Source: Shewanella insulae (GTDB lineage: Bacteria > Pseudomonadota > Gammaproteobacteria > Enterobacterales > Shewanellaceae). From it: DNA of 64,000 nt. A program made the translations under genes and the position numbers. Under the pieces are notes generated by a model. The model searched no databases and was not told the origin of the DNA. It saw only the letters and a list, made by a program, of their open reading frames with translations. The stretch spans positions 36,121 to 100,120 of the forward strand of contig NZ_WRPA01000017.1 in the NCBI RefSeq assembly GCF_009831655.1. Reading direction: 5' to 3'. This document shows positions 45,474-54,322 of the stretch, in pieces; the stretch's first letter is position 1; every line of letters begins with the position of its first letter.

Positions 45474-46424
45474 TCACGATTCTATTGAATTTGCATAATT
45501 TACATGGCCTAACAATCTTTTTAAATCACCTTCAGACACCTTTCCACTATTTAGCAAATGTTTATAAGCACGCACCTTATTCCTATAACCTTTGGGTAAT
45601 CTTGGTTTATCACTATTAACCAAAAGACCATGAACTTTTAATCGCTGTCCTTTGCGGGAGTCGGCAAAATACTCTTTTTCTTCATTAAGCTCTAATCCGG
45701 CATCTTGAAATATATTACTAATCTGCCCACCCAACCCCTCTGGAAACTCATTTTTACCTGAGAAAACAATATCATCTGCATATCTGGTCACTGATATGTT
45801 CAATTCTTCACTTAGCTTTCTCAAATCATCATCAACTTTTATCATTATTAAATTTGAGAGGGTTGGACTTGCTGGGGAACCTTGAGCTAGCACACCATTA
45901 AAGCAACACAGAGATGTAATTAATTTACTCCCCATTTCAGAGTACCCTAGCTCTTGAAGTGCTGATTCAACTAGTTCATCTGAAATCGAAGGAAAAAAAT
46001 CTTTAATATCTATAGAATACACCCAGAGAGCATTGCAATGTTGCTCAGCTGCCATTTTTGCCGAACATCCAGGAATAAAGCCAAATACATGTTCAGGCCG
46101 CTGTATCGCTTGACACAGGTGATAGCCTATCCATTTTTGAATCACTTTCAATGCAACTTTTGGTGCTTGGATAGTCCTACGCTTCCTACCTTTATGAATA
46201 GTAAAAGTACGGTAAAATTTATGCTGCTGTTTACTCATGGCATGAATAAATTCACGAGAGTAACCAAACAAAATTGCTAAGCAATAGGGTGATACTACAG
46301 GAGGTAATTTCGCTTCCGCTAATTTTGATATTTCGTCAGCATAACGGCGCTTTTGAGACTCTGGCAAAGCCTCTATATAGCTTCCTAGCTCGTGAAAAGA
46401 AATTAGGAGCGGCGCGGCTTTCAT
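45474..46424 (-). CDS. Retron reverse transcriptase
   Basis: A 316-residue RT. Catalytic Asp is in YSIDIKDFFPSI (motif A, about 136-147), followed by QGSPASPTLSN (181-191) and RYADDIVFSG (YADD 215-218). The retron-specific NAxxH motif appears as AAEQH (125-129) and VTG as VHG (264-266) in a thumb-region LKVHGLLVN. Length is typical of retron RTs. Its first codons contain one arm (a2) of the inverted repeat that closes the msr-msd region. It would make multicopy single-stranded DNA from that RNA. Confidence 0.9.
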   Translation of the reverse strand: MKAAPLLISFHELGSYIEALPESQKRRYADEISKLAEAKLPPVVSPYCLAILFGYSREFIHAMSKQQHKFYRTFTIHKGRKRRTIQAPKVALKVIQKWIGYHLCQAIQRPEHVFGFIPGCSAKMAAEQHCNALWVYSIDIKDFFPSISDELVESALQELGYSEMGSKLITSLCCFNGVLAQGSPASPTLSNLIMIKVDDDLRKLSEELNISVTRYADDIVFSGKNEFPEGLGGQISNIFQDAGLELNEEKEYFADSRKGQRLKVHGLLVNSDKPRLPKGYRNKVRAYKHLLNSGKVSEGDLKRLLGHVNYANSIES

Positions 46425-46580
46425 GACACAAATCTCTTTAACATTATTTCTTTCTCAACGATGGACTCACGTCCTGATGAGCGAAGCGAAGATGGACGTG
46501 AGTCCATCGATGCTTCTGTGCCTAGCCTTCGCCAGCGGGTATGATTCATACCCTCGCGATAATTCACCGCCGCTCCTAAT
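46402..46580 (-). ncRNA. Retron msr-msd RNA with a1/a2 repeats
   Basis: Minus-strand RNA bounded by a 13-bp perfect inverted repeat: a1 ATTAGGAGCGGCG (46580-46568) and a2 CGCCGCTCCTAAT (46414-46402, inside the RT gene). Within it a small hairpin GGGTATG-aat-CATACCC (46553-46537) followed by CGCTGG resembles an msr stem. A long hairpin with 16-bp arms, CGATGGACTCACGTCC (46509-46494) and its complement (46474-46459), has a 19-nt loop and fits msd. The branching G is probably in the ATCGCGAGG segment just before the small hairpin. It sits between the companion genes and the RT. Confidence 0.85.
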
Positions 46581-46587
46581 CCATATT

Positions 46588-47328
46588 TCACCACTTTCTA
46601 ACCCCCAAAGCAAGAGCTCTAGAAATATCTGAACTGTATCTATTTTTTGGGTTTGGAACAACCTCTAATCCTTTAGCCGTTAATGAGTAGGATTTAAAAT
46701 CATGTTCACGTAAGACTAAGCCCTTCTTCAATAATTTATCATACTGCCGATTTAGCCATCTATCAGATATTTCCGGAAACTCCTCTTCAAAATATTTTTG
46801 GGCCATTTCTAGTGAAACTGGTTGCAAGCTTTTGGTCGCAACCAAAATATTAAATATTGTAGGTAAACTTGTTTGCGCATCTAGCCACTGAATACTACCA
46901 AGCGTAAATGAAGATTCCGAAATCAACTTTTTAAAGACTTTTTCTACATCACTTCTAGACGCATGAGTAAGGTTGTTTGCAAAAATCCACGCAGTAATTT
47001 CAAACGCGGAATCACACTTCAAAAATAATTGTTCAACAACATTATCAAACCTAGAATTTAGTAACTCAAATACCCCACGCTCTAAATTTTCTACTTTTCT
47101 TGACTTAAGGTATACGATATGAACTTGGGATTGGTACCTTCTCTTAAGATGTCCGACTAACCTCTGAAGTTGTCGATGAGAAACATATCCACTCTTAGAT
47201 GTATTAGACACCTTGTCTTTAGGAACATACAGTACAATAGAGCCGTCACTAGTACGAACTTGAACGTCTGAAACAAAATATTTTTCAAGCCCAGTTAGGC
47301 TCTTTTTAATATCATTTATATCCAACAA
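46588..47328 (-). CDS. Retron-linked protein with C-terminal winged helix
   Basis: 246 residues from a TTG start preceded by AAGGAG seven bases upstream; no ATG lies near. The last 60 residues look like a winged helix (ISDRWLNRQYDKLLKKGLVL, SYSLTAKGLEVVP). The N-terminal part (residues 1-110) is not recognised. It overlaps the HEPN-like gene by 17 bp and ends 7 bp before the retron RNA arm, so it is probably a retron accessory or effector. Some retrons encode winged-helix partners that hold effector and msDNA together. Confidence 0.6.
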   Translation of the reverse strand: MLDINDIKKSLTGLEKYFVSDVQVRTSDGSIVLYVPKDKVSNTSKSGYVSHRQLQRLVGHLKRRYQSQVHIVYLKSRKVENLERGVFELLNSRFDNVVEQLFLKCDSAFEITAWIFANNLTHASRSDVEKVFKKLISESSFTLGSIQWLDAQTSLPTIFNILVATKSLQPVSLEMAQKYFEEEFPEISDRWLNRQYDKLLKKGLVLREHDFKSYSLTAKGLEVVPNPKNRYSSDISRALALGVRKW

Positions 47329-47821
47329 GCCCTAACTCCTTCCATGTCCTCAAAATTAACGCACAGTAACGATTAGCCTGATCAGGCCAATTTCTAGCAG
47401 ACGAAAGTTTATGATGCCCTAATTTTATAACCTTATCTTCCATGACAATCTTTTCTTCAGGCTGATAGTCCGCTATTAACCTAGCGTCATATGCTTCTGT
47501 TAATAACTGTGCTAAAGCTGAACCGTTAGTTTTTATCGAGGTTAAAATTCTACTTCTATCACCCAAATCAAGCATCCCAGCCTTAATCATCTTTTGTATT
47601 TCACGTTCTGCAGGCTTGCGTAGTGCTTGTCGTAGCAAATTTGGAATCTCGGCATGTGGAGTACCTCTCCAACTGTGCTGTAATGTCCCAAGCATTTCTC
47701 TAGTCGACAGGAAAGCTGCGTAGTAGTATCTGTTAAAAGCACTTCTTCCCAATAAGTTAGAATGGCTAAAATTTCCATTACTTATTGCCAATTCCTCAAG
47801 TCTTTCTCCAACATACTTCAC
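47312..47821 (-). CDS. HEPN-like domain protein, putative retron effector
   Basis: 169 residues from a GTG start (AAAGGA nine bases upstream). The helical pattern NLLGRSAFNRYYYAAFLST and, near the end, AYDARLIADYQPEE resemble the UPF0332/HEPN family, in which R-x-x-YYAAF and R-x-x-ADY are conserved. HEPN proteins are often RNases in toxin and defence systems; the catalytic R-x4-6-H is not clear here. First gene of the retron operon by position. Could be a toxin held by the msDNA complex. Confidence 0.55.
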   Translation of the reverse strand: MKYVGERLEELAISNGNFSHSNLLGRSAFNRYYYAAFLSTREMLGTLQHSWRGTPHAEIPNLLRQALRKPAEREIQKMIKAGMLDLGDRSRILTSIKTNGSALAQLLTEAYDARLIADYQPEEKIVMEDKVIKLGHHKLSSARNWPDQANRYCALILRTWKELGLVGYK

Positions 47822-48082
47822 AAATCATTCATCCTTTATATGTCCATTGTGCTCATCACACATAAACACTAGAAACTGCCGATGCTTAAGATTTCTCAAC
47901 GAACTAAGCGCCTGATTTGGCTTTTAGCAGCTTACAGGTACTCTGTCACAACAAGGTTGTAATCTCAATAGCCATATGACTTCCACCCAACACTATCGAA
48001 GATCGGATTTTTAAGTTAATTTGAAACATTAATCTCAGGCTAAAAGTAGAATTAGACCTATTACACTGCACTAAAAAAACTT

Positions 48083-49648
48083 TTATTTTTTTGCACTTAA
48101 GGCTCTGTAAACCATCATTGTTTTTGGAATTTTAGACTTATACTTTGTCAACCAACCATGCCCTCCAAGCAATAAATCAACTTGCGTTCTTGACAGCTTA
48201 TTTTGGTACTTTTTCATAATTGAGCAAACTTTCGGAATCAACAGCTTATCTCGCTGCCGCCAATCCACCCTAGGCTTAACAATCGGCTTTTGAGCTATTG
48301 GTAGGTGCGCTTCCAACCATTGTTTTTCATGAGCATACAGCCAATAAAACTCCGCACTACATGATGCTTTTACTTGCTGCCTAATAACCGTTGTCCCTTG
48401 ACTAATAAACTTCATTACTCGGAGTTTGTATTTTCTCCTCCTCGATTCATACTTACATTGCTTTCGCCATTGAACCAAGCTTGGCGATGACGAAATTTGT
48501 TGCTCTACACTCCCAACCGATATTCCAACTCGTTTAGCAATTACACTGCGATGAAACCCTTTCCCAGCGAGAAACATAATCCTTTTCTTTACGCTTTCCG
48601 TTATCTTCTTAGGTTTGAGGTTCACTGCTATATCAAGCCTTAATGCTAGTGACTTAATGAAGCATCGACTTTTACCTGTAAGGCGACTAATGCTAGCCAT
48701 TGACTCTCCTTGCTGTAACAACTCAATACACAGTTCTTCGACCGTCCGATTATAAGTATGATCATTTAAGACTGGTTTGCTCTGCTTGAAGTGTACAGCT
48801 TGCCTTGATATCCAAAACCCCAGCACTAAATACTTTAGTGGATGTTGAGTTACCTTTCCTGATAGAAGGGAGGAGATATAACGATAATCTTTCCTTGACC
48901 GTGGAACCCAATCTAGCGATTCATAACCTAGTTCTTCAGTAAACAAATACAATTCCCTAAGTAAGAGCCTCCTTCGGTAGTAGCCTTTTTCAGTAACATA
49001 GCCAAGTTTACTAAGTTTTTTCTTAAAATCATTTAACACAAACGGTTTATTGGTCACGCTTACTTTTTGTAATAGATCATATGAATATCGAGCAAAGTCG
49101 CGACTAAGAGCACTACTCTGAATCGGGTGTTCCAACAACGGCGGAAGCAAACTAAGGCGCAATCTGGCATGTCCCTTTAATGGAAAATGAACCAGCTTAA
49201 CTCGATGACTTGAACATGATTCTATGCCAGGAATTTGATGGCTCCGATGCCAATAGGGCACCCCAAAATTTTCAGCGTCTGCTTTTGCACACGTTGGGCA
49301 GTACTTGATTGAAAGCGGTTCCTTTTCACGCGCACAAACTAGCTGGCAAGCCCTTATGGCTTCTGCCGCATTGGTGGATATTAAACCTAGTGAAATAGAT
49401 GTAGCATGAGACGGCAAAAAATGAATAAATAAAGGAGCCAACGTCTGCTGATTTAGCAGCTCAACTGGCATTTCTTGACTTAACCTACTAATTCTCTCTA
49501 GACCCGCCGTTAAATAGGGGTGAATACTCAATTTAGGACTGCCAAGCGTCATGAGCAGGTAGTTGGCAGAAGTAATACCATTTAGAGTAAAGTGCCGAAT
49601 AATGCGGCTAAACAATATTTCATCAGGAAAAGCAGAAGGGAGTTGCAT
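48083..49648 (-). CDS. tniQ: TniQ/TnsD-family target-selection protein
   Basis: 521 residues, the length of TnsD-type proteins. N-terminal FPDEILFSRIIRHFTLNGI, a zinc-binding pattern IKYCPTCAKADAENFGVPYW then ESCSSHRVKL (about 115-152), and a long C-terminal half with helix-turn-helix stretches (SMASISRLTGKSRCFIKSLA, HRSVIAKRVGISVGSVEQQI) for sequence-specific DNA binding. In Tn7, TnsD binds the attachment gene and recruits TnsC. It probably recognises the end of yhiN. It follows tnsC in the same direction. Confidence 0.9.
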   Translation of the reverse strand: MQLPSAFPDEILFSRIIRHFTLNGITSANYLLMTLGSPKLSIHPYLTAGLERISRLSQEMPVELLNQQTLAPLFIHFLPSHATSISLGLISTNAAEAIRACQLVCAREKEPLSIKYCPTCAKADAENFGVPYWHRSHQIPGIESCSSHRVKLVHFPLKGHARLRLSLLPPLLEHPIQSSALSRDFARYSYDLLQKVSVTNKPFVLNDFKKKLSKLGYVTEKGYYRRRLLLRELYLFTEELGYESLDWVPRSRKDYRYISSLLSGKVTQHPLKYLVLGFWISRQAVHFKQSKPVLNDHTYNRTVEELCIELLQQGESMASISRLTGKSRCFIKSLALRLDIAVNLKPKKITESVKKRIMFLAGKGFHRSVIAKRVGISVGSVEQQISSSPSLVQWRKQCKYESRRRKYKLRVMKFISQGTTVIRQQVKASCSAEFYWLYAHEKQWLEAHLPIAQKPIVKPRVDWRQRDKLLIPKVCSIMKKYQNKLSRTQVDLLLGGHGWLTKYKSKIPKTMMVYRALSAKK

Positions 49649-49811
49649 CCTTTCTCCCCCGACAAACCTAGTTAATCATTGAGTAGATTTTAGACTAATT
49701 CTGATATGCTGCAGTTTTTGAAGAGATTATAAAAGCCATTAAGATAACTCTATTCGAGGCTCATAGAACTGTACTTTAGGTGAAATATCCTGATTGGTTA
49801 ATAGTGATTAG

Positions 49812-51239
49812 TTAACTATAAGATAATTCTGAGAGTGGATCGTCAAGAACGATATTTTGTACTCTTAGGTAAGTCATTGGCTCCTCTAATCCAGCAACTT
49901 GTTGAAATAAATCAGGATCATCAATTCGTCCATTTAGATCAACCGCTTCAACCAACTCGATAAGTCTAGATGTAAACTCAGGATGCTGAGGTTTCGTGAT
50001 GTCACCAGTTTTATCGACCTTTTTTACCACCGCTTTATCAGTCAATCGAGTGTTACGTTGCTTCCCTTTGGGTAAAGAAACTCGGATGCTTTTAAGCTCA
50101 TTCACTTCTTCTGTTTGTATTGAAAGTCCACACGCAATCACATTTCCACTTCTTAAAGTAGCAGGAGTAATACGCTCATCATCAGTTCCAATAACTAACC
50201 TTTGCGCCTCTCGGTATGTACGGCTCGCCATATCAATATTTCCAACCGAAAGAGTATGGAGAACATCATTAAGTTCTTCGGTAAGCTCGGTATAAACTTT
50301 CGTCCATTGGTATTGCCAAAGCTGCTCAACAAAGGCATTCCATGAAACACTGTCTCTCGCTAATACAGACATAGTATGGTGATAACCGCTTTCAGCTCTT
50401 CGTGCGGCCTTAAGCTCTTTGACCAAAGATTCTTCAAAAGGAGGATTTGCGACAAAGAAAAGAGGTACCCCCAACTTATTCATCAACCTGTGCAAAAACC
50501 TCAATAGGTTGTTTTCCCCGCCCGTTCGCTTGAACTTTAGATTCTGCATTTCATCAATAACAAGCATTCCTAAGAAGCTTGATTTAATGTACTGTTCTAA
50601 CTGTCTAATTAAAGCCCCTATCGTACCTGCTGGCTTCGTTTTTTCTCTATCAAGAGTTAGATCTAATGTTGAAAGTATCTCTTCACACAGATCTCTTACG
50701 CTTGAATTACTAGGGCAATCAACTTTGATCCAAACAACTTGCTTTTTGAGATCCAATACTTGTCCTTGATAGGAATTGTGTTCTATAACATTTGGAAAGT
50801 AGCTCAGAACTTGCTCAACCATTGATGTTTTGCCAACCCCACTATCTCCAATGAGAGTCAGTCCATCTCCTTTTGGTTGAAAGAACCCTGTACGAGGCTC
50901 TACATCTGGCCGCTCATCAACCAGATAATGTAAATATTGCACTGTTGTTGGGCTAAGTGGGTTCTTCGCAGAGTATCCCTTTTTAATAGCTCTCTCTACG
51001 GCTCTAAAACACGCCTGATAATCGGTAAGAGGCTGCCTTATTTCTTCAATACGATTCAGATATTCATCACGAACCAATGGACTTGGATGATCAGCAATTT
51101 CCTCTGAATAATCAGGGTAATTACTAAACACTCCCATGACACTTTCCCATGACTTCTTCGCAGGGAGGGCTTCTATAAGCGGATTCCCTTGATGCTCGGG
51201 CAAAATTGCATCCTGATAAACAGCAGATTCAACTCTCAT
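49812..51239 (-). CDS. tnsC: TnsC-like AAA+ transposition regulator
   Basis: 475 residues. Walker A LTLIGDSGVGKTSMVEQ (G131-T138), Walker B GMLVIDEMQNLKF (about 224-235) and a FVANPPFEESLV sensor-type region. It connects target selector and transposase; ATP-dependent filament formation is known for the family. The ATG overlaps the tnsB stop by 4 bp (ATGA), so the genes are coupled. Confidence 0.93.
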   Translation of the reverse strand: MRVESAVYQDAILPEHQGNPLIEALPAKKSWESVMGVFSNYPDYSEEIADHPSPLVRDEYLNRIEEIRQPLTDYQACFRAVERAIKKGYSAKNPLSPTTVQYLHYLVDERPDVEPRTGFFQPKGDGLTLIGDSGVGKTSMVEQVLSYFPNVIEHNSYQGQVLDLKKQVVWIKVDCPSNSSVRDLCEEILSTLDLTLDREKTKPAGTIGALIRQLEQYIKSSFLGMLVIDEMQNLKFKRTGGENNLLRFLHRLMNKLGVPLFFVANPPFEESLVKELKAARRAESGYHHTMSVLARDSVSWNAFVEQLWQYQWTKVYTELTEELNDVLHTLSVGNIDMASRTYREAQRLVIGTDDERITPATLRSGNVIACGLSIQTEEVNELKSIRVSLPKGKQRNTRLTDKAVVKKVDKTGDITKPQHPEFTSRLIELVEAVDLNGRIDDPDLFQQVAGLEEPMTYLRVQNIVLDDPLSELSYS

Positions 51240-53374
51240 ATCCCACCTCCATTAGTTTTTCTTTTTCTACCTTTTGGCAACGGAATAACTTTATCACCCG
51301 AGGGGAATGAGTCTGAAGCATCATTAGTAATTGAGGCCGCAGACTCAGGTGTAATAATATTTGTTGTAGCTTCCAACTCTTCCTTTCGGCGTAGGCGGGT
51401 ATTACGTGTCTTATCTTTAAATGAGAGACTTTCAGCATTTTGGCTTCTGCATTTGGCTTGTCGAGTCACATCCTTTCGATGTTTATGATCACCAATTGAA
51501 GCTGTTGATATTGGTCTTAGCTCTTTCTTGGAATCGAGCCAGTCTTGAACAAAGCTCGATTCAAACATCGATTTATCACGCAACATTCGGCTTCGAGGTA
51601 GAAGATCACACCTAATAAACCGTCCGTTTTTATCCAAGCGAACATAAATGTAATTCGTTGTATTTTCATCAATTCGCGCTTCAAGTCTCCAACGTCCTGA
51701 TGATCTAGCGACTGATGCTAAATTAAGCGTTTCAACTTCTGAACATGAGTAGTACATACCGTTAAAATATATTCCACTTCGAGTCATGCTTACTTCTGCT
51801 GAAGGTAGCAATCGAGCTATAACGTCATCACTATTAGCTGATTGAAGTTCATGCCTATGTTTTGCAAGATGTATCTGCCAATAGTTAAGAGGAGTAGGAG
51901 ACAAGTCATTTTCAATGAGCAAGGAACTTGTAAAGGCTAGATCATCAAAAATTGAACGATTATGTTCCAGTACCGCTTTTATTATTTCAGCCGTAACTTC
52001 TTTGAGCGTATAAACTGCATCTTTTCTAGAGTCTCGGTTACCTCGAACAATCTGCCCCCCTCTAGTAGTACCCAATAATTCATGAATTGCTTCTTTATTG
52101 ATAATATCAAAGCGTTTCTCTACCACTCCTTTGCAATCAGGCCTATATGGTGGAGTAAATGATAATTGCGTCATTGGCGCCAGTACTTTTTCAGGTTGTA
52201 GCCCTATCATTTCACCATTATCACAAACCAACTCTTTAGGTATGTGGGCACAAGGCCACTCTGAATCCTCAATTTCAATGCCAAAGCTTTTACAAAATAT
52301 AGATTTAGGTAAAAAACTATTAGTTAATGCCTGACGCGCTGCACGCCACGACGCATGATAAAGTGATACATGAACACCAACAATCATTCGGCTTGCTCTG
52401 TCTACTACGATATAAATTGTCGGTCGACCTAAAACATACTGAGATACAAGCTCAGATACGATATGCACATCAGCAACTGTCGCATCTATTTCAAAATGAA
52501 CACCAGGCAAATGGCTTCGATCACTTATGCTGCCTAGTGCCCCCCTTTTATTTCTGAGGTAATCATTTTCAGACGTTCGTTGTTTGATTATCTGTTCTTT
52601 ACTGAATAACTTTGCACACCAATAACTAAACTGCTTTTTAGTAGGAACGAAAGGCGGTCTGCCACATGCCTCCGCTAAGATAATCTCTTTTGAATAACTA
52701 TCCTTAAGCAAGTTATTGTAGGTTTTTACAAGCGTCAGCCCAGACTCTTTAAGATAGTACTTCTTTAACGCTTTTTTGAATTTCTTCTTATCGTCAACAC
52801 TCACAATAAACTTAGCCGCTCTATCAACAGCTATAGTTCTTGGTTGTTTTGGCGCTCCTAGCGGTTTTGTTGTTGGAGTTCGGTCTCTCCCAGAACCTCC
52901 ACTTTTCGAAAATGCAGGTAACAAAGCCATTTTGTCCTGTCCATTTCGCCAATATAGGGTAAGCAATCTAGCAAGAGACTTACGATCTATACCTGTTTTT
53001 CTTGCATACTCAGCAAGTTGTGTGGAACGTTTCTTGGTCGCAAAATCAAAAATAAAGGCTCTGTCGAATACTATACCTTTGATTAAGTCATAGTTTTTAT
53101 CTCGACGACCAATATGTTCATCTGGAATCTTATCTTCATCAACCAGGAGATAAGTTGGCAATTCATAATGTGTTTTTATTGCTTTTCGGCTAGAAACCAA
53201 TTCAATAAAACTTTCTAACGTAACGGCTATAGGTCTTACCGTTGTGGAAGTTTCTTCTAGTGAGAACAGAATAACAGATTCAACACCCTGTATGATATCC
53301 AACAAACGGTAGAGCCCATCTTCAAACAAACCCGAATTACTCACTCTCCAAACGCTGTTTCTAGGAAGTTCCAT
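51236..53374 (-). CDS. tnsB: TnsB-like DDE transposase
   Basis: About 712 residues from ATG 53374 (GGAGG eight bases upstream; a GTG nine bases before is in frame). Retroviral-integrase-type core: Asp in VHFEIDATVADVHIV, Asp in ELVCDNGEMIG and Glu in YRPDCKGVVEKRFD, with 34 residues between the last two, as in DDE enzymes. N-terminal DNA-binding and C-terminal beta-barrel regions flank it. It binds the end repeats and makes the 3' cuts and strand transfer. It overlaps the tnsA end. Confidence 0.95.
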   Translation of the reverse strand: MELPRNSVWRVSNSGLFEDGLYRLLDIIQGVESVILFSLEETSTTVRPIAVTLESFIELVSSRKAIKTHYELPTYLLVDEDKIPDEHIGRRDKNYDLIKGIVFDRAFIFDFATKKRSTQLAEYARKTGIDRKSLARLLTLYWRNGQDKMALLPAFSKSGGSGRDRTPTTKPLGAPKQPRTIAVDRAAKFIVSVDDKKKFKKALKKYYLKESGLTLVKTYNNLLKDSYSKEIILAEACGRPPFVPTKKQFSYWCAKLFSKEQIIKQRTSENDYLRNKRGALGSISDRSHLPGVHFEIDATVADVHIVSELVSQYVLGRPTIYIVVDRASRMIVGVHVSLYHASWRAARQALTNSFLPKSIFCKSFGIEIEDSEWPCAHIPKELVCDNGEMIGLQPEKVLAPMTQLSFTPPYRPDCKGVVEKRFDIINKEAIHELLGTTRGGQIVRGNRDSRKDAVYTLKEVTAEIIKAVLEHNRSIFDDLAFTSSLLIENDLSPTPLNYWQIHLAKHRHELQSANSDDVIARLLPSAEVSMTRSGIYFNGMYYSCSEVETLNLASVARSSGRWRLEARIDENTTNYIYVRLDKNGRFIRCDLLPRSRMLRDKSMFESSFVQDWLDSKKELRPISTASIGDHKHRKDVTRQAKCRSQNAESLSFKDKTRNTRLRRKEELEATTNIITPESAASITNDASDSFPSGDKVIPLPKGRKRKTNGGGI

Positions 53375-54188
53375 ACAAAACACCTCCTTGGTGGCCAGCT
53401 ACATATTTAACATCAATGACCCCTGATTCAGGAATGTTAGTTGATAGATCAACATCAATGAATTTTTCTGCGATAAGGAAGCGAACTAACAATAGAACGT
53501 CATCATGAGATGCAATGTTCATTGAAACTAGTTGATTGCAAAGGTCTTCGATAGAATATTGCCTGACAACTAAGACTGATAGAGCACAATTAACTTGGTC
53601 ATTCGAAAAGCTTGTCGGATTCTCACGAAAAGGGGAAGTGGCCCAGTGAAGATTACTGCTTTGAACTCTTGTTAACTCATTCCCCGTAAAGTAACTGAAC
53701 TTAACTCCAAGCAACTCCCAGCAGACTCGCTCAATATCTATTTTCTGGAGTACACGTAAATCACCTAAATCATCTTCAGGTTTTATAGAAATTGCATGAT
53801 ATATAACACCTTGAGGGGAATCTATCGTGAGCAACTGATCCGTTGTCATAATAATTGGTTCTTTTGTCTTGGGATGTTTAGGGTGCTCAACACCAAGGAT
53901 TTTAGAAACTTTCTGAGTGAAATTAAGAGGGAAAAGGGGAAATTGTTCTCTGATATCAATCACACTATTCAAAAACTCAGCGAGGTAAAAATGCTCGCTT
54001 TCTATAGAGGACATCATATGGTGATGTCTTTGTGACTTCCGACCATAAATTAGTGAACGCGTACCTTTAGATTTTACATCCTGAACCCTAAGCCAAGGCT
54101 TATACTCTGAGCCTTGACCAATTCCATATTTATTCTTTAATGCTCTTTCAAAGTCATCTAAAGATTCTAATTTTCGCCCACGTCCCAT
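53361..54188 (-). CDS. tnsA: TnsA-like endonuclease
   Basis: About 275 residues from ATG 54188 (a TTG six bases earlier is also in frame). Restriction-endonuclease-like core: Glu in YLAEFLNSVIDIREQFPL, Asp in IIMTTDQLLTI and Lys in YHAISIKPED, matching the TnsA catalytic order E-D-K; a C-terminal winged-helix part follows. It cuts the 5' ends to give cut-and-paste transposition. First gene from the right end. Confidence 0.93.
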   Translation of the reverse strand: MGRGRKLESLDDFERALKNKYGIGQGSEYKPWLRVQDVKSKGTRSLIYGRKSQRHHHMMSSIESEHFYLAEFLNSVIDIREQFPLFPLNFTQKVSKILGVEHPKHPKTKEPIIMTTDQLLTIDSPQGVIYHAISIKPEDDLGDLRVLQKIDIERVCWELLGVKFSYFTGNELTRVQSSNLHWATSPFRENPTSFSNDQVNCALSVLVVRQYSIEDLCNQLVSMNIASHDDVLLLVRFLIAEKFIDVDLSTNIPESGVIDVKYVAGHQGGVLYGTS

Positions 54189-54240
54189 ACTCAATCCAAT
54201 AAAGCCGGTCTAAACTCATCATAGTTGCCAGAGCAACTAT

Positions 54241-54317
54241 GGGCAAACTTTATTGTCTCAAAATACTCTTACGGGCAATCTTTACCGCTTGCGGGCAAAC
54301 TTTATTATCTCTACACA
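54241..54317 (-). repeat. Right end of the Tn7-like element with TnsB-type repeats
   Basis: Read inward on the minus strand from 54317: TGTGTAGAGAT, then AATAAAGTTTGCCC (54306-54293), GGTAAAGATTGCCC (54286-54273) and AATAAAGTTTGCCC (54254-54241). The first and third cores are identical. Denser than the left end, as in Tn7. Confidence 0.88.
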
Positions 54318-54322
54318 CGACT
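54318..54322. repeat. Target-site duplication, right copy (CGACT)
   Basis: Identical to 39889-39893. Its last two bases are the A and G of the yhiN stop codon TAG on the minus strand, so insertion restored the stop. Confidence 0.93.

Larger units (their letters stand above)
39894..54317. mobile_element. Tn7-like transposon with defence cargo, inserted at the 3' end of yhiN
   Basis: A 14,424-bp element. Both termini read TGTGTAG inward and are followed by internal repeats ending GCCC, with a CGACT duplication outside. tnsA, tnsB, tnsC and a 521-residue tniQ run leftward from the right end, as in Tn7, where the tnsA end faces the attachment gene. Base composition is lower in GC than the flanks. 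Cargo: a ribbon-helix-helix-like protein, a PstI-type restriction-modification pair, a CoiA-like protein, a short TniQ protein and a retron with two companion genes. No TnsE or Cas gene is present. The whole set appears intact. Confidence 0.95.

Noticed and set aside
46459..46509. Long hairpin as a simple transcription terminator
   Set aside because: No T run follows, and it lies inside a1/a2 arms directly upstream of an RT, so an msd stem explains it better.
39894..54317. CRISPR-associated transposon because of a short TniQ
   Set aside because: No Cas6/7/8/5 or Cas12k gene and no array; an RT and R-M genes occupy the cargo.
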